A stretch of 13,657 nt of DNA from Deltaproteobacteria bacterium (GCA_019309665.1 JAFDFV010000012.1:1-13657); one strand, 5' to 3'. Shown: positions 1 through 6,671, numbered from the stretch's first letter. The notes: generated by a model from the sequence alone, not told the origin. Made by a program: numbers and translations.

Positions 1-161
1 GATGGAATAGAGCTTTCGTTATAAAGAGTTATATTTTTATTCAGTGCTTCGAGAGCAAGTCCCATAGCAATTAATGAGCCTATAGCATCTCCGTCAGGAT
101 CTTTGTGAGAAGCAATTATAATATGGTTGCTATTTTTCAGGTGGTTTATTATCTTTTTCAT
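1..161 (-). CDS. nrnA: NrnA-like DHH-family phosphoesterase, 5' part only
   Basis: This is the amino-terminal 53 codons of a gene that continues beyond the left edge. From an ATG at 161 the frame reads through a hydrophobic stretch into SHKDPDGDAIGS (about residues 18-29), the metal-binding DHH-family motif with the DPDGDAIGS signature of bifunctional oligoribonuclease/PAP phosphatase NrnA. Family members degrade short RNA oligomers and dephosphorylate 3'-phosphoadenosine 5'-phosphate in the cytoplasm. The ATG lies inside the 3' end of rbfA, giving a 32-base overlap in another frame, which implies translational coupling. rbfA-nrnA is a common neighbour pair in this operon type. No strong ribosome binding site is visible before the ATG, so the exact start is less certain than the identity. 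Confidence 0.82.
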   Translation of the reverse strand, partial: MKKIINHLKNSNHIIIASHKDPDGDAIGSLIAMGLALEALNKNITLYNESSIP

Positions 162-504
162 TATCTGTTTTTGTACTTCTGAGCAATTTATCTATGCGTG
201 AAGCGTAGTCAAAGGATTCATCATATAAAAATTCGATATCAGGCATATAGCGCAAACCAAGATTGTGGGCGAGAACGCGTCTTACATATCCATGGGCGCT
301 TTTAAAGCCTTTCATTGCCCTCTCCATGTTTTTCGGGGCAGCGGTAGTAAAATATATACGGGCTTTTCTTAAATCATTCGACAACTTGACATCAGTAATT
401 GTAACCATCTCAAGGCGAGGGTCTTTAATATCTTTTTGCAATAAGTCTGATAGAACTTTTTGTATATGGCCGCCAACTCTGTCGGAACGAGGAAATGTTT
501 TCAT
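130..504 (-). CDS. rbfA: 30S ribosome-binding factor A
   Basis: A 124-residue protein with the RbfA single KH-like fold. It starts with the typical basic SDRVGGHIQKVLSDLLQKDIKDPRL segment (split here only for description), then YFTTAAPKN and the helix-rich region ending in RYMPDIEFLYDESFDYASRIDKLL. RbfA binds the 30S subunit near helix 1 of 16S rRNA and acts late in small-subunit maturation, also in cold adaptation. Length is normal for the family (about 115-135), with a short charged tail. Its ATG overlaps the stop of the upstream DUF503 gene in an ATGA arrangement (504-501), and its own 3' end overlaps nrnA, so three genes are translationally linked. Identity is secure. Confidence 0.95.
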   Translation of the reverse strand: MKTFPRSDRVGGHIQKVLSDLLQKDIKDPRLEMVTITDVKLSNDLRKARIYFTTAAPKNMERAMKGFKSAHGYVRRVLAHNLGLRYMPDIEFLYDESFDYASRIDKLLRSTKTDNEKDNKPPEK

Positions 505-788
505 AAAATAATAATTTCCATTTCAGTATCAACGATCTCAGCCAGACCTGTCCTATCGGCAAGATTAAAAATTTTATCAATACAGGAATTTATCATCATC
601 TGATTATTACCCACTACTGCAAAGCCTATTTCGGCTTTTTTGTGAATGTCATTTGAGCCCACTTCCGCGACCGATACAATAAAATTGTTGCGTATCCTAG
701 CGATAATGGACTTTACAATCTTTCTTTTACTTTTTAATGAGCGGCAGTCATGCAGCCTGAATGTGATAATTCCGATACCGACAACCAT
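501..788 (-). CDS. DUF503/YlxP-like protein
   Basis: A 95-residue protein of the DUF503 (YlxP) family. It has the family start VVGIGIITFRLHDCRSLKSKRKIVKSII (residues about 2-29; key features LHDCRSLKSKR), a central VSVAEVG..D.H.KAEIGFAVV strand, and a short acidic carboxy end. The family is small, presumably a ferredoxin-like alpha/beta fold; its biochemical role is not established, but it repeatedly sits between infB and rbfA, which suggests a link to ribosome maturation or translation. The stop overlaps the rbfA start by four bases. The ATG at 788 follows an in-frame stop region with only a weak ribosome binding site (an AGGAGT lies 16-21 bases upstream, rather far). A 358-base repeat-bearing gap separates it from infB. 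Confidence 0.88.
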   Translation of the reverse strand: MVVGIGIITFRLHDCRSLKSKRKIVKSIIARIRNNFIVSVAEVGSNDIHKKAEIGFAVVGNNQMMINSCIDKIFNLADRTGLAEIVDTEMEIIIL

Positions 789-1146
789 TTTTTCGCTTTA
801 TTAACTCCTGACCCCCTGAACCAGGGCTACGTCATTTTCATAAACAAGCTGGTGAAATAGTAAATTTTCTTTCTTGCTTGATTTGTTTTTTATAAATTCG
901 AAATTCGAAGCACGAAATTCGAAACAAATACGAATGTTCCAAATCCTAAATTCAAAACAAATGATATTTTCGAAGACCTTGATAAATATTGCGTAACTGT
1001 CTGTAAAGTTTTGGTCATTTGATATTCGAATTTCGATATTGTTTCGGATTTCGATATTCGGATTTCTAATTTAAGCATCTTGAAAATACTTCTAATTGAC
1101 TAAGTTGTAATCTACTTTGATGTTTCCCCGACCCCTGATCCCTGCT
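789..1146. other. infB-DUF503 intergenic region, no gene
   Basis: This 358-base stretch contains no supportable gene. About half (890-1076) is an inverted repeat built from GAAATTCGAA-like units, described separately. The remaining bases are AT-rich apart from two related C-rich patches at about 806-820 and 1126-1142 (CTGACCCCCTGAACC and CGACCCCTGATCC), which form an imperfect direct repeat flanking the inverted-repeat element. No intrinsic terminator with a T-tract was seen on the minus strand, so infB, DUF503 and rbfA could still be co-transcribed. Confidence 0.6.
890..1076. repeat. Inverted repeat of GAAATTCGAA-type units
   Basis: The left arm (about 896-945) contains GAAATTCGAAGCACGAAATT followed by CGAAACAAATACGAA. 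The reverse complement of the right arm (about 1020-1070) reads GAAATCCGAATATCGAAATC followed by CGAAACAATATCGAA. The two arms therefore pair imperfectly over about 50 bases with a central loop. Each arm is itself made of a roughly 15-base direct repeat. The minus-strand open frame across it (890-1078) is an artefact of the repeat. It is probably a dispersed palindromic intergenic element; its mobility cannot be judged from one copy. Confidence 0.8.
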
Positions 1147-3864
1147 TTATTCTTCGACTTCAGGCTTGATCTCTGCAAGATAATAACATTCAATTATATC
1201 ACCGAGCTTAATATCGTTAAAATTTTCAATACCAATTCCGCATTCATACCCGGTTTGAACTTCTTTTGCATCTTCTTTGAAACGTTTAAGGGAAGAAATC
1301 TTGCCTTCATAGGAAACAATACCATCTCTTATAAGGCGGACAAGCTGACCGCGTTCAATTTTTCCATCCGTTACATAGCAACCCGCAATTGTACCGATTT
1401 TAGGAACATGAAATACTTCTCTGACCTCTGCTTTCCCAAGTATTCGCTCCTCATAGGTTGACTCCATCATGCCAATGATAGCATTCTTGATGTCTTTGAT
1501 TACATTGTATATGATATTATAAAAACGCATATCAACATTTTCTTCATTAGCAAGTGCCTGTACTTTTGTGCTTGGTCGGACGTTAAAACCTATAATTATG
1601 GCGTCAGATACTGCGGCCAAAGAAACATCTGATTCGATAATTGTTCCAGTAGCTGCATGAATAACATTAATGTTAACCTCATTATTAGAAAGCTTTGTCA
1701 AAGAATCTCTAAGGGCTTCTATAGAGCCATTCACATCTGCTTTAATGATAAGATTCAGCTTTTTAGTCTCGCCTTCCTCCATTTGTTCAAAAAGTTTTTC
1801 AAGACTTAATCTGCTGGTTTTAGATAGATCTTTAGACCTTTGTTTCTGGATTCTGTGAATGCTGACCTGCTTAGCACTTTTATCATCGGCAAGAGCTATA
1901 AATTCATCTCCGGCATTAGGTACACCTGTGAGCCCTAAAATTTCAACCGGAATTGAAGGCCCTGCGGCTTCAACATGGTTTCCCCTGTCATTCAACATGG
2001 CACGGACTTTGCCGTGGTGTATTCCACATACTATTGCATCGCCTGTGTGGAGAGTGCCTTCCTGTACAAGAAGTGTTGCAACAGCACCCCTCCCCGAGTC
2101 TATTTTCGCTTCAACAACATTGCCTTGAGCAAACTTATCCGGATTAGCCTTTAATTCCATCAATTCAGCCTGAAGAAGTATCATCTCAAGCAGTTCCTCT
2201 ATCCCCTGGTTTGTCTTCGCAGAAACATTGACAAATATAGTATCTCCGCCCCACTCTTCAGGGGCAAGCCCTAATTCAGCGATTTCACGCTTAACGCGTT
2301 CAGGGTCTGCATTTGCTTTATCTATCTTGTTAATTGCTACAATAATAGGGACTCCCGCAGCTTTTGAATGGTTGATTGCCTCAACGGTCTGAGGCATAAC
2401 ACCATCGTCAGCAGCAACAACCAGTACCACTATATCTGTAACCTTGGCACCTCGAGCACGCATTGCAGTAAAAGCTTCATGGCCCGGTGTATCCAGAAAA
2501 ACAATTTGCCCCTTATCTGTAGATACGTAGTACGCACCTATATGTTGTGTAATTCCCCCTGCCTCGATTTCCGTCACTTTGGTTTTGCGAATTACATCAA
2601 GAAGTGATGTCTTTCCGTGGTCTACATGCCCCATAATGGTAACGACAGGAGGTCTTCCGGTTAGTTTGCCAGGATCGTCTTTTTCAACCTTTAATATAAC
2701 TTCTTCCTCAAAGGAGGCTCTTTCTACTTCGTAATTAAATTCTGTGGCAATAAGAGAAGCTGTATCAAAGTCAATTGTCTGATTTACGGTAGCCATAACA
2801 CCCATATCCATAAGGGCCTTAATCATTTCATTGGCCTTTATTCCCATGCGCTTTGCCAGATCAGCCAGAACAATGGCGTCGTCAATTTTGATCCTGCGTT
2901 TAATGGCTTTCGGTATTGTAATCTGAGGTTTTTGTGCTTGTACGGCTGCTTTGCTTTTAGCTGTGGCCTTACGTATTTTTCGGCCCCGATGTTCTTTCGG
3001 ATAAAGGTCTGTCCCTTCAACGACCTCTTTTTTTCTAAAAGAAATTTTCTTTTTGAAGAACTTTTTATCATGGACAGGTTCTTCCTGTTTTTTGTCTTTT
3101 TTCTTTTTCTTTTTTTCTTTTGTGGCTAAATCTGTTTGAGCTTTTTCGCTAATTGGCCCCCTTTTTTCTGTTTCGAGTGGTTTTTCAACTTTTGTTTTAA
3201 GTTTTTCCACCTTGGGTTGTTCAGTCTCAGGTAGCTTTTCTTTATGTGGTGCCGGCATTTTTATGATCTTTGCCGGCGTCTCTTTTTTGAGCTTCTTTTT
3301 TACTTTTGTAGGCTTTTTTAGCTTAGGCAAAGTTACTGTTTCAGCCTTTTTTGCTACATGTGGCTGTTTGGGCTTTTTCTCCTCTTCCACAGAGACTGTT
3401 TTCTGAACAGCCTCGTCGGTTTTTTCATCTTTTGCGAGTGCCGCTTTTTCTTCAGCCATGCCTTTTTCAGCATCTTTCTTTTTTACTTTTTCAGGCTTTT
3501 CGGTCTTTTTAAGTTCAAGCTCTGCAATGGGGGGTTTTTCTTTTATAACTTTTTCAGATGGTTGTTCATCTGCTGTAATTTTTCCAGGAGGACTTACTAT
3601 TTCCAGAGGTACCTCTTTTTCAGGAGCTGTTTCAACCGGCACAATTTTTTTACGTCTTCTAATAACAGTCGGTTTTATTCGTGTCACTTCGACAACATCG
3701 GTTTTATTGCCGAGAAGATTTGCTTTGACTTCGGCTACTGCTTCATCGTCCAGAGAACTCATATGGCTGTTTACCTTAATAGCCATCTTACTTAACTTTT
3801 CAAGTAGTTCCTTGTTCTTTATGTTAAGTTCTCTGGCAAGCTCATATACTCTGATCTTCCCCAT
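1147..3864 (-). CDS. infB: Translation initiation factor IF-2
   Basis: A 905-residue GTPase that delivers initiator fMet-tRNA to the 30S subunit and promotes 50S joining. Residues 1-50 form the IF2 amino-terminal module (RVYELARELNIKNKELL). Roughly residues 75-300 are a low-complexity Lys/Glu/Pro linker ending in a poly-lysine patch, seen as pyrimidine tracts on the plus strand near 3090-3125. A second IF2-N-like module lies around 330-380. The G domain carries GHVDHGKT at 412-419, DTPGH at 458-462 (catalytic His462) and NKID at 512-515, then SAKTNQG. The carboxy half contains the beta-barrel and initiator-tRNA-binding domains, ending in the EYYL-like acidic tail region. The ATG at 3864 follows a G-rich AAGGGGGA ribosome binding site. 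Intact; length typical for proteobacteria. A palindromic element separates it from nusA. Confidence 0.98.
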   Translation of the reverse strand: MGKIRVYELARELNIKNKELLEKLSKMAIKVNSHMSSLDDEAVAEVKANLLGNKTDVVEVTRIKPTVIRRRKKIVPVETAPEKEVPLEIVSPPGKITADEQPSEKVIKEKPPIAELELKKTEKPEKVKKKDAEKGMAEEKAALAKDEKTDEAVQKTVSVEEEKKPKQPHVAKKAETVTLPKLKKPTKVKKKLKKETPAKIIKMPAPHKEKLPETEQPKVEKLKTKVEKPLETEKRGPISEKAQTDLATKEKKKKKKDKKQEEPVHDKKFFKKKISFRKKEVVEGTDLYPKEHRGRKIRKATAKSKAAVQAQKPQITIPKAIKRRIKIDDAIVLADLAKRMGIKANEMIKALMDMGVMATVNQTIDFDTASLIATEFNYEVERASFEEEVILKVEKDDPGKLTGRPPVVTIMGHVDHGKTSLLDVIRKTKVTEIEAGGITQHIGAYYVSTDKGQIVFLDTPGHEAFTAMRARGAKVTDIVVLVVAADDGVMPQTVEAINHSKAAGVPIIVAINKIDKANADPERVKREIAELGLAPEEWGGDTIFVNVSAKTNQGIEELLEMILLQAELMELKANPDKFAQGNVVEAKIDSGRGAVATLLVQEGTLHTGDAIVCGIHHGKVRAMLNDRGNHVEAAGPSIPVEILGLTGVPNAGDEFIALADDKSAKQVSIHRIQKQRSKDLSKTSRLSLEKLFEQMEEGETKKLNLIIKADVNGSIEALRDSLTKLSNNEVNINVIHAATGTIIESDVSLAAVSDAIIIGFNVRPSTKVQALANEENVDMRFYNIIYNVIKDIKNAIIGMMESTYEERILGKAEVREVFHVPKIGTIAGCYVTDGKIERGQLVRLIRDGIVSYEGKISSLKRFKEDAKEVQTGYECGIGIENFNDIKLGDIIECYYLAEIKPEVEE

Positions 3865-3892
3865 CCATCCCCCTTAAGTCGATTGTTTGTAA

Positions 3893-4017
3893 TATAGACT
3901 TTCAGATAAATAATTTCACTGCGTTATCAGTCAAAATCTTCGACGACGTATAACTTAGCACGACTTGCTCAGATTTTCCCTTTTATCCTTGTGAAATGAA
4001 TTATCTGAAAGTCTATA
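3893..4017. mobile_element. MITE-like element, copy 1 (nusA-infB gap)
   Basis: A 125-base element with perfect terminal inverted repeats TATAGACTTTCAGATAA and TTATCTGAAAGTCTATA, extended imperfectly inward to TAATTTCAC/GTGAAATGAATTA. It shares its ends and the inner GTTATCAGTC and GACGTATAACT segments with the copies at 5579 and 6286, but its centre is longer and different. It has the same orientation as copy 2. No open reading frame lies inside. Small size, long inverted ends and multiple copies fit a miniature inverted-repeat transposable element; TA at both ends would suit a Tc1/mariner or IS630-type TA target, which is inference. Confidence 0.85.
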
Positions 4018-4021
4018 GCCT

Positions 4022-4057
4022 GGCTTTTTGAAACAAGCGGATATGTTTTCAAAAAGC
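4022..4057. repeat. Stem-loop at the nusA stop codon
   Basis: The arms GCTTTTTGAAA (4023-4033) and TTTCAAAAAGC (4047-4057) pair perfectly over 11 bases with a 13-base loop. The first base of the right arm on the minus strand is the last base of the nusA TAG stop (4057-4059). No T-tract follows on the minus strand before the MITE-like element, so it is not a classic intrinsic terminator. It may protect the nusA 3' end or be a fragment of another palindromic element. Confidence 0.75.
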
Positions 4058-5463
4058 TATTCGCTATTGTTTTCCTCAAAGTCTGTTAATGGATCATCAT
4101 TAAAAGCGTCTTCATCAAGATTTTCCTGGTTATCTGAAAGAAATGATTCTTTTGATTCAGATGTGTCATCATCACTTAACGTATTGTCTGATAAAATTTC
4201 GTTAGATACTTCATCAGAACTATCAGCATTCGCAACATATTCTTTTGCGGTTTTAAGAAGCTTTATGGCTTTTTCTTCGCCAATACCTCTGATTTGCATC
4301 AAATCTTCTAATGAAGAGTTACTTATTTCCTCAGCGGAAAAGAAACCCTTTTCATATAATGCGTCTGCCAGGCTGATGCTAATTCCCGGCAGGGCCACAA
4401 GAGAGTCGTAGCCATCCTCCATGGCCTGGCTGTATTTTGTTTCATTAATTACATCAAGATGCCATTTAGTGAGTTTTGAAGCAAGCCGTACGTTTTGACC
4501 TTTTTTCCCGATAGCTATTGAAAGAAATTCATCTGGAACAATTACTTCCATCAAACGGTTCTCTTCATCAATAATGACTCTGGATATTTCGGCAGGCGCC
4601 AGAGCATTGCAAACAAATTTTGCAGGATCAATATGCCAGGATACAATATCGATCTTTTCGCCCTTGAGTTCCTGAACAACATTTTGTACACGACTGCCTT
4701 TCATGCCAACGCATGCGCCGACAGGATCAATATCTGAATCATTTGAAGCAACAGCAATTTTTGCCCTTATACCAGGTTCGCGGGCCGCGCCCATTATACT
4801 AACTATACCCTCGCTAATTTCCGGCACTTCTGTTTTGAAAAGACTGACAAGAAAATTTGGGTGTGTTCTCGAAAGTATAATCTGAGGCCCTCGAGAGTCA
4901 TGAAGCACGTCTAATATTTGAGCTCTGACGCGGTCACCTCTCCGATATACTTCTCTTGGAACCTGCTCTCGTTCAGGAAGAACACCTTCAGTATGGCCCA
5001 AATTGACTATAATGTCACCGCGATCAACTCGCTGAACAATTCCATTAATTATTTCGCCTTTTCTATCAATAAAGCTGGAATAAACCGCGTCTCTTTCCGC
5101 ATCTTTCATTTTTTGAATGATAACCTGTTTGGCTGACTGGGCAGCTATTCTACCAAAGGTTGAAGCATCCATTTTTGTACCGAGGCTGTCACCAATCTTG
5201 CTTTCCGGATCCAGGTTATATGCTTCTTCAAGGCTGAGCTGAAGGTCAGGTTCGGTAATATTTTCTACCACCTCTTTAAACTGGAATACTTCTATTTCAC
5301 CAGATTCTTCATTATATTTAACTTCAATATCAATGTTGCTTCCGAATTTTTTTCTGGCAGCAGATTTCAGAGCATCTTCAAGTGCCTTAATAAGGATTTC
5401 ACTATCAATGCCCTTGTCTCTGCCGACCTGCTCAACGACACGCTTTATATCTGATATAAACAT
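4057..5463 (-). CDS. nusA: Transcription termination/antitermination factor NusA
   Basis: A 468-residue RNA polymerase-binding factor that modulates pausing, intrinsic termination and antitermination. Residues 1-125 form the NusA amino-terminal domain that contacts polymerase. Residues about 135-200 are the S1 domain (EIINGIVQRVDRGDIIVNLG). KH1 contains GMKGSRVQ at 253-260 and KH2 contains GKKGQNVR at 319-326. Residues about 355-405 form a helix-hairpin-helix region (LMQIRGIGEEKAIKLL). Residues 412-468 are a Ser/Asp/Glu-rich acidic tail. It resembles the E. coli protein but has one rather than two full acidic repeat domains. The ATG at 5463 follows ACGGAG at a good distance. NusA-IF2 linkage is the classic nusA-infB operon. 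There is no ylxR gene between them. The stop codon overlaps a stem-loop. Confidence 0.97.
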   Translation of the reverse strand: MFISDIKRVVEQVGRDKGIDSEILIKALEDALKSAARKKFGSNIDIEVKYNEESGEIEVFQFKEVVENITEPDLQLSLEEAYNLDPESKIGDSLGTKMDASTFGRIAAQSAKQVIIQKMKDAERDAVYSSFIDRKGEIINGIVQRVDRGDIIVNLGHTEGVLPEREQVPREVYRRGDRVRAQILDVLHDSRGPQIILSRTHPNFLVSLFKTEVPEISEGIVSIMGAAREPGIRAKIAVASNDSDIDPVGACVGMKGSRVQNVVQELKGEKIDIVSWHIDPAKFVCNALAPAEISRVIIDEENRLMEVIVPDEFLSIAIGKKGQNVRLASKLTKWHLDVINETKYSQAMEDGYDSLVALPGISISLADALYEKGFFSAEEISNSSLEDLMQIRGIGEEKAIKLLKTAKEYVANADSSDEVSNEILSDNTLSDDDTSESKESFLSDNQENLDEDAFNDDPLTDFEENNSE

Positions 5464-5480
5464 TCGTTTTCTCCGTTAAA

Positions 5481-5555
5481 CTTAGGGCTCGGTAAAAAAT
5501 AACTTGGCATTTTTGCGCCCAAATTCTACCAACTTATTTTTTATCGAACCCTTAG
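5481..5555. repeat. Second palindromic element in the rimP-nusA gap
   Basis: The arms at 5481-5507 and 5529-5555 pair at about 23 of 27 positions: CTTAGGGCTCGGTAAAAAAT against the reverse complement CTAAGGGTTCGATAAAAAAT, then AACTTGG against AAGTTGG. The loop is about 21 bases. Its sequence is unrelated to the neighbouring MITE-like element, which begins only 24 bases away. It has the look of a separate dispersed palindrome family. No coding capacity. Confidence 0.8.
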
Positions 5556-5578
5556 AAGGTGCTTCAAATATTTTCATT

Positions 5579-5684
5579 TATAGACTTTCAGATAAATAAT
5601 TTCACTGTGTTATCAGTCGTTGACGTATAACTAATACGCCTTCCTCCTTCCGGCCTTGTGAAATTAATTATCTGAAAGTCTATA
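5579..5684. mobile_element. MITE-like element, copy 2 (overlaps rimP stop)
   Basis: A 106-base element with terminal inverted repeats TATAGACTTTCAGATAA and TTATCTGAAAGTCTATA. The inner sequence includes GTTATCAGTC, GTATAACTAATACGCC and a CCTTCCTCCTTCCGGCC patch. It matches the reverse complement of copy 3 at all but about five of 106 positions. The rimP stop codon TAG (5682-5680) lies within its right-hand terminal TATAGAC on the minus strand, so the element supplies the end of rimP. It occupies about half of the rimP-nusA gap. Confidence 0.9.
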
Positions 5685-6210
5685 CAAGCCGCGCGCTTTT
5701 AACTTCCTTAAAAGGAATAGCGACTGTTTTATCATCTAATGATATGTTTATAGTTTCTTCTGATATCCCCAACAAAACACCTTTAAAATTTTTCTGTCCA
5801 TTAACAGGAGCTATTGTTTTAATTCTTGCAACCCTTCCTTTAAATTTTTCAAAGTCGAGTTTTTTGTTTAAGGGGCGATCAGAACCTGGAGATGACACCT
5901 CAAGACTGTATGAACCGCTGCCATCAAAATGTAAATCCAGGGTATCACTCAACTGGCGGTTGATAAACACACAATCATCTAATGTAGTTCCTCCTGGTTT
6001 GTCTATATAGATACGGAGTATAATGCCCCTGCTTTCCCGCTGGTATTCAACATGTACCAGTTCCATCCCCATAGATTCGCACAAAGGTTCGGTTAAGTCC
6101 TTAACTTTAGCAATAAATTCCTCTTTATTTTTAAGAAAATTTTTTTCAGCAAATCCCGGTCCACTGCTTTTTATTAGTTTATTTCTTTTTTTTCTTTGTA
6201 ATTTCATCAT
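5680..6210 (-). CDS. rimP: Ribosome maturation factor RimP
   Basis: A 176-residue protein from the chosen ATG at 6210. RimP (YhbC/DUF150) binds free 30S subunits and assists assembly near uS12 and uS19. The core begins at VKDLTEPLCESMGMELVHVEYQRE (key: SMGMELV) and continues with LRIYIDKPGGTTLDDC and the family signature LEVSSPGSDRPL; the small SH3-like carboxy domain follows with VLLGISEE and IPFKEVKSARLV. About 35 basic residues (KLQRKKRNK...) precede the core, longer than usual. Upstream in frame is only a TTG at 6228; a second ATG at 6207 is equally possible. No ribosome binding site is visible, because an intrinsic terminator T-tract lies directly before the start. The stop codon is inside a MITE-like element. 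First protein gene of the rimP-nusA-infB operon. Confidence 0.93.
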   Translation of the reverse strand: MMKLQRKKRNKLIKSSGPGFAEKNFLKNKEEFIAKVKDLTEPLCESMGMELVHVEYQRESRGIILRIYIDKPGGTTLDDCVFINRQLSDTLDLHFDGSGSYSLEVSSPGSDRPLNKKLDFEKFKGRVARIKTIAPVNGQKNFKGVLLGISEETINISLDDKTVAIPFKEVKSARLV

Positions 6211-6228
6211 GAAATATGACTTATACAA

Positions 6229-6257
6229 AAAACAAAAAAACGGGCTACCGCCCGTTT
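6229..6257 (-). terminator. Intrinsic terminator between tRNA-Gly and rimP
   Basis: On the minus strand the stem AAACGGGC (6257-6250), loop GGTA and GCCCGTTT (6245-6238) is perfect over eight pairs with a G+C-rich core. It is followed by an uninterrupted T run, then TGTTTTTT (6237-6229). This is a textbook Rho-independent terminator for the transcript coming from tRNA-Gly. Its T-tract ends about 19 bases before the rimP ATG, so it may act as an attenuator for the downstream operon. Confidence 0.9.
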
Positions 6258-6285
6258 CCTGTCATTCAAATAGTTCCTTACATTA

Positions 6286-6391
6286 TATAGACTTTCAGAT
6301 AATTAATTTCACAAGGCCGGAAGGAGGAAGGCGTATTAGTTATACATCGACGACTGATAACGCCGTGAAATTATTTATCCGAAAGTCTATA
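6286..6391. mobile_element. MITE-like element, copy 3, inverted (upstream of rimP)
   Basis: A 106-base element with the same terminal inverted repeats as copies 1 and 2, with one base change in one arm (TTATCCGAAAGTCTATA). It lies in the opposite orientation to copy 2 and is about 95% identical to its reverse complement, so the two recently related copies bracket rimP and its upstream terminator. It sits in the transcript between tRNA-Gly and the terminator. No coding capacity. Confidence 0.9.
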
Positions 6392-6397
6392 GATCGA

Positions 6398-6471
6398 AAA
6401 ACTTTATCTGTTCATGTAAATCATCATAAGAATAAATTAAATCCAAACTACACATAATTAGATAAAGTTTT
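6398..6471. repeat. Perfect 12-base dyad downstream of tRNA-Gly
   Basis: AAAACTTTATCT at 6398-6409 and AGATAAAGTTTT at 6460-6471 are exact inverted repeats separated by 50 AT-rich bases. On the minus strand the structure follows the tRNA and precedes MITE-like copy 3. No T-tract follows as in a terminator. It may be another small palindromic element or a processing structure. Confidence 0.6.
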
Positions 6472-6514
6472 GCCCCTAAATAATCATAAAAAAGGCAAAT
6501 CCCGACTTTCTAAA

Positions 6515-6590
6515 TGGAGCGGGCAACGAGATTTGAACTCGCGACACCAAGCTTGGGAAGCTTGTACTCTACCAACTGAGCTATGCCCGC
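6515..6590 (-). tRNA. tRNA-Gly (anticodon CCC)
   Basis: The minus strand from 6590 reads GCGGGCATAGCTCAGTTGG and onward as a complete 76-base cloverleaf. The acceptor stem is GCGGGCA/TGCCCGC, with discriminator T and an encoded CCA (6517-6515). The D arm is GCTC/GAGT-type with GTTGGTA. The anticodon stem is CAAGC/GCTTG around the loop TTCCCAA, giving anticodon CCC at 6557-6555 that reads codon GGG. The T arm carries the standard GTTCAAATC loop. It is followed by a terminator before rimP and preceded by a TTGACA promoter. A tRNA upstream of rimP recalls E. coli, where an initiator tRNA gene (metY) precedes rimP-nusA-infB. Confidence 0.96.
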
Positions 6591-6612
6591 CTCATAAAAT
6601 TCAAAAAATCAA

Positions 6613-6641
6613 AAAATACGACAATAATTTTACATTGTCAA
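6613..6641 (-). promoter_or_regulatory. Sigma70-type promoter for tRNA-Gly, with overlapping dyad
   Basis: On the minus strand a consensus -35 TTGACA (6641-6636) is followed after exactly 17 bases by TATTTT (6618-6613), a four-of-six -10 box. Transcription would start near 6606, about 16 bases before the mature tRNA end. The dyad GACAAT-N8-ATTGTC (6639-6620) overlaps the -35 box and most of the spacer, and could be an operator. The promoter lies just after the merR-type gene. Confidence 0.7.
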
Positions 6642-6671
6642 CAGTTTAAATTCGTTTGAATTCAGCGATAC

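Noticed and set aside
890..1078. 62-residue minus-strand open frame between infB and DUF503
   Set aside because: It coincides with an inverted repeat, and its composition follows the repeat; no ribosome binding site or family resemblance.
3358..3877. Plus-strand Phe/Ser-rich open frames of 139-145 residues opposite the start of infB
   Set aside because: They are antisense shadows of the Lys/Glu-rich IF2 linker, whose codons complement to Phe/Leu/Ser; no independent signal.
6211..6228. TTG at 6228 as the rimP start
   Set aside because: It lies at the end of a terminator T-tract with no ribosome binding site; ATG at 6210 or 6207 is more plausible, though also poorly supported.
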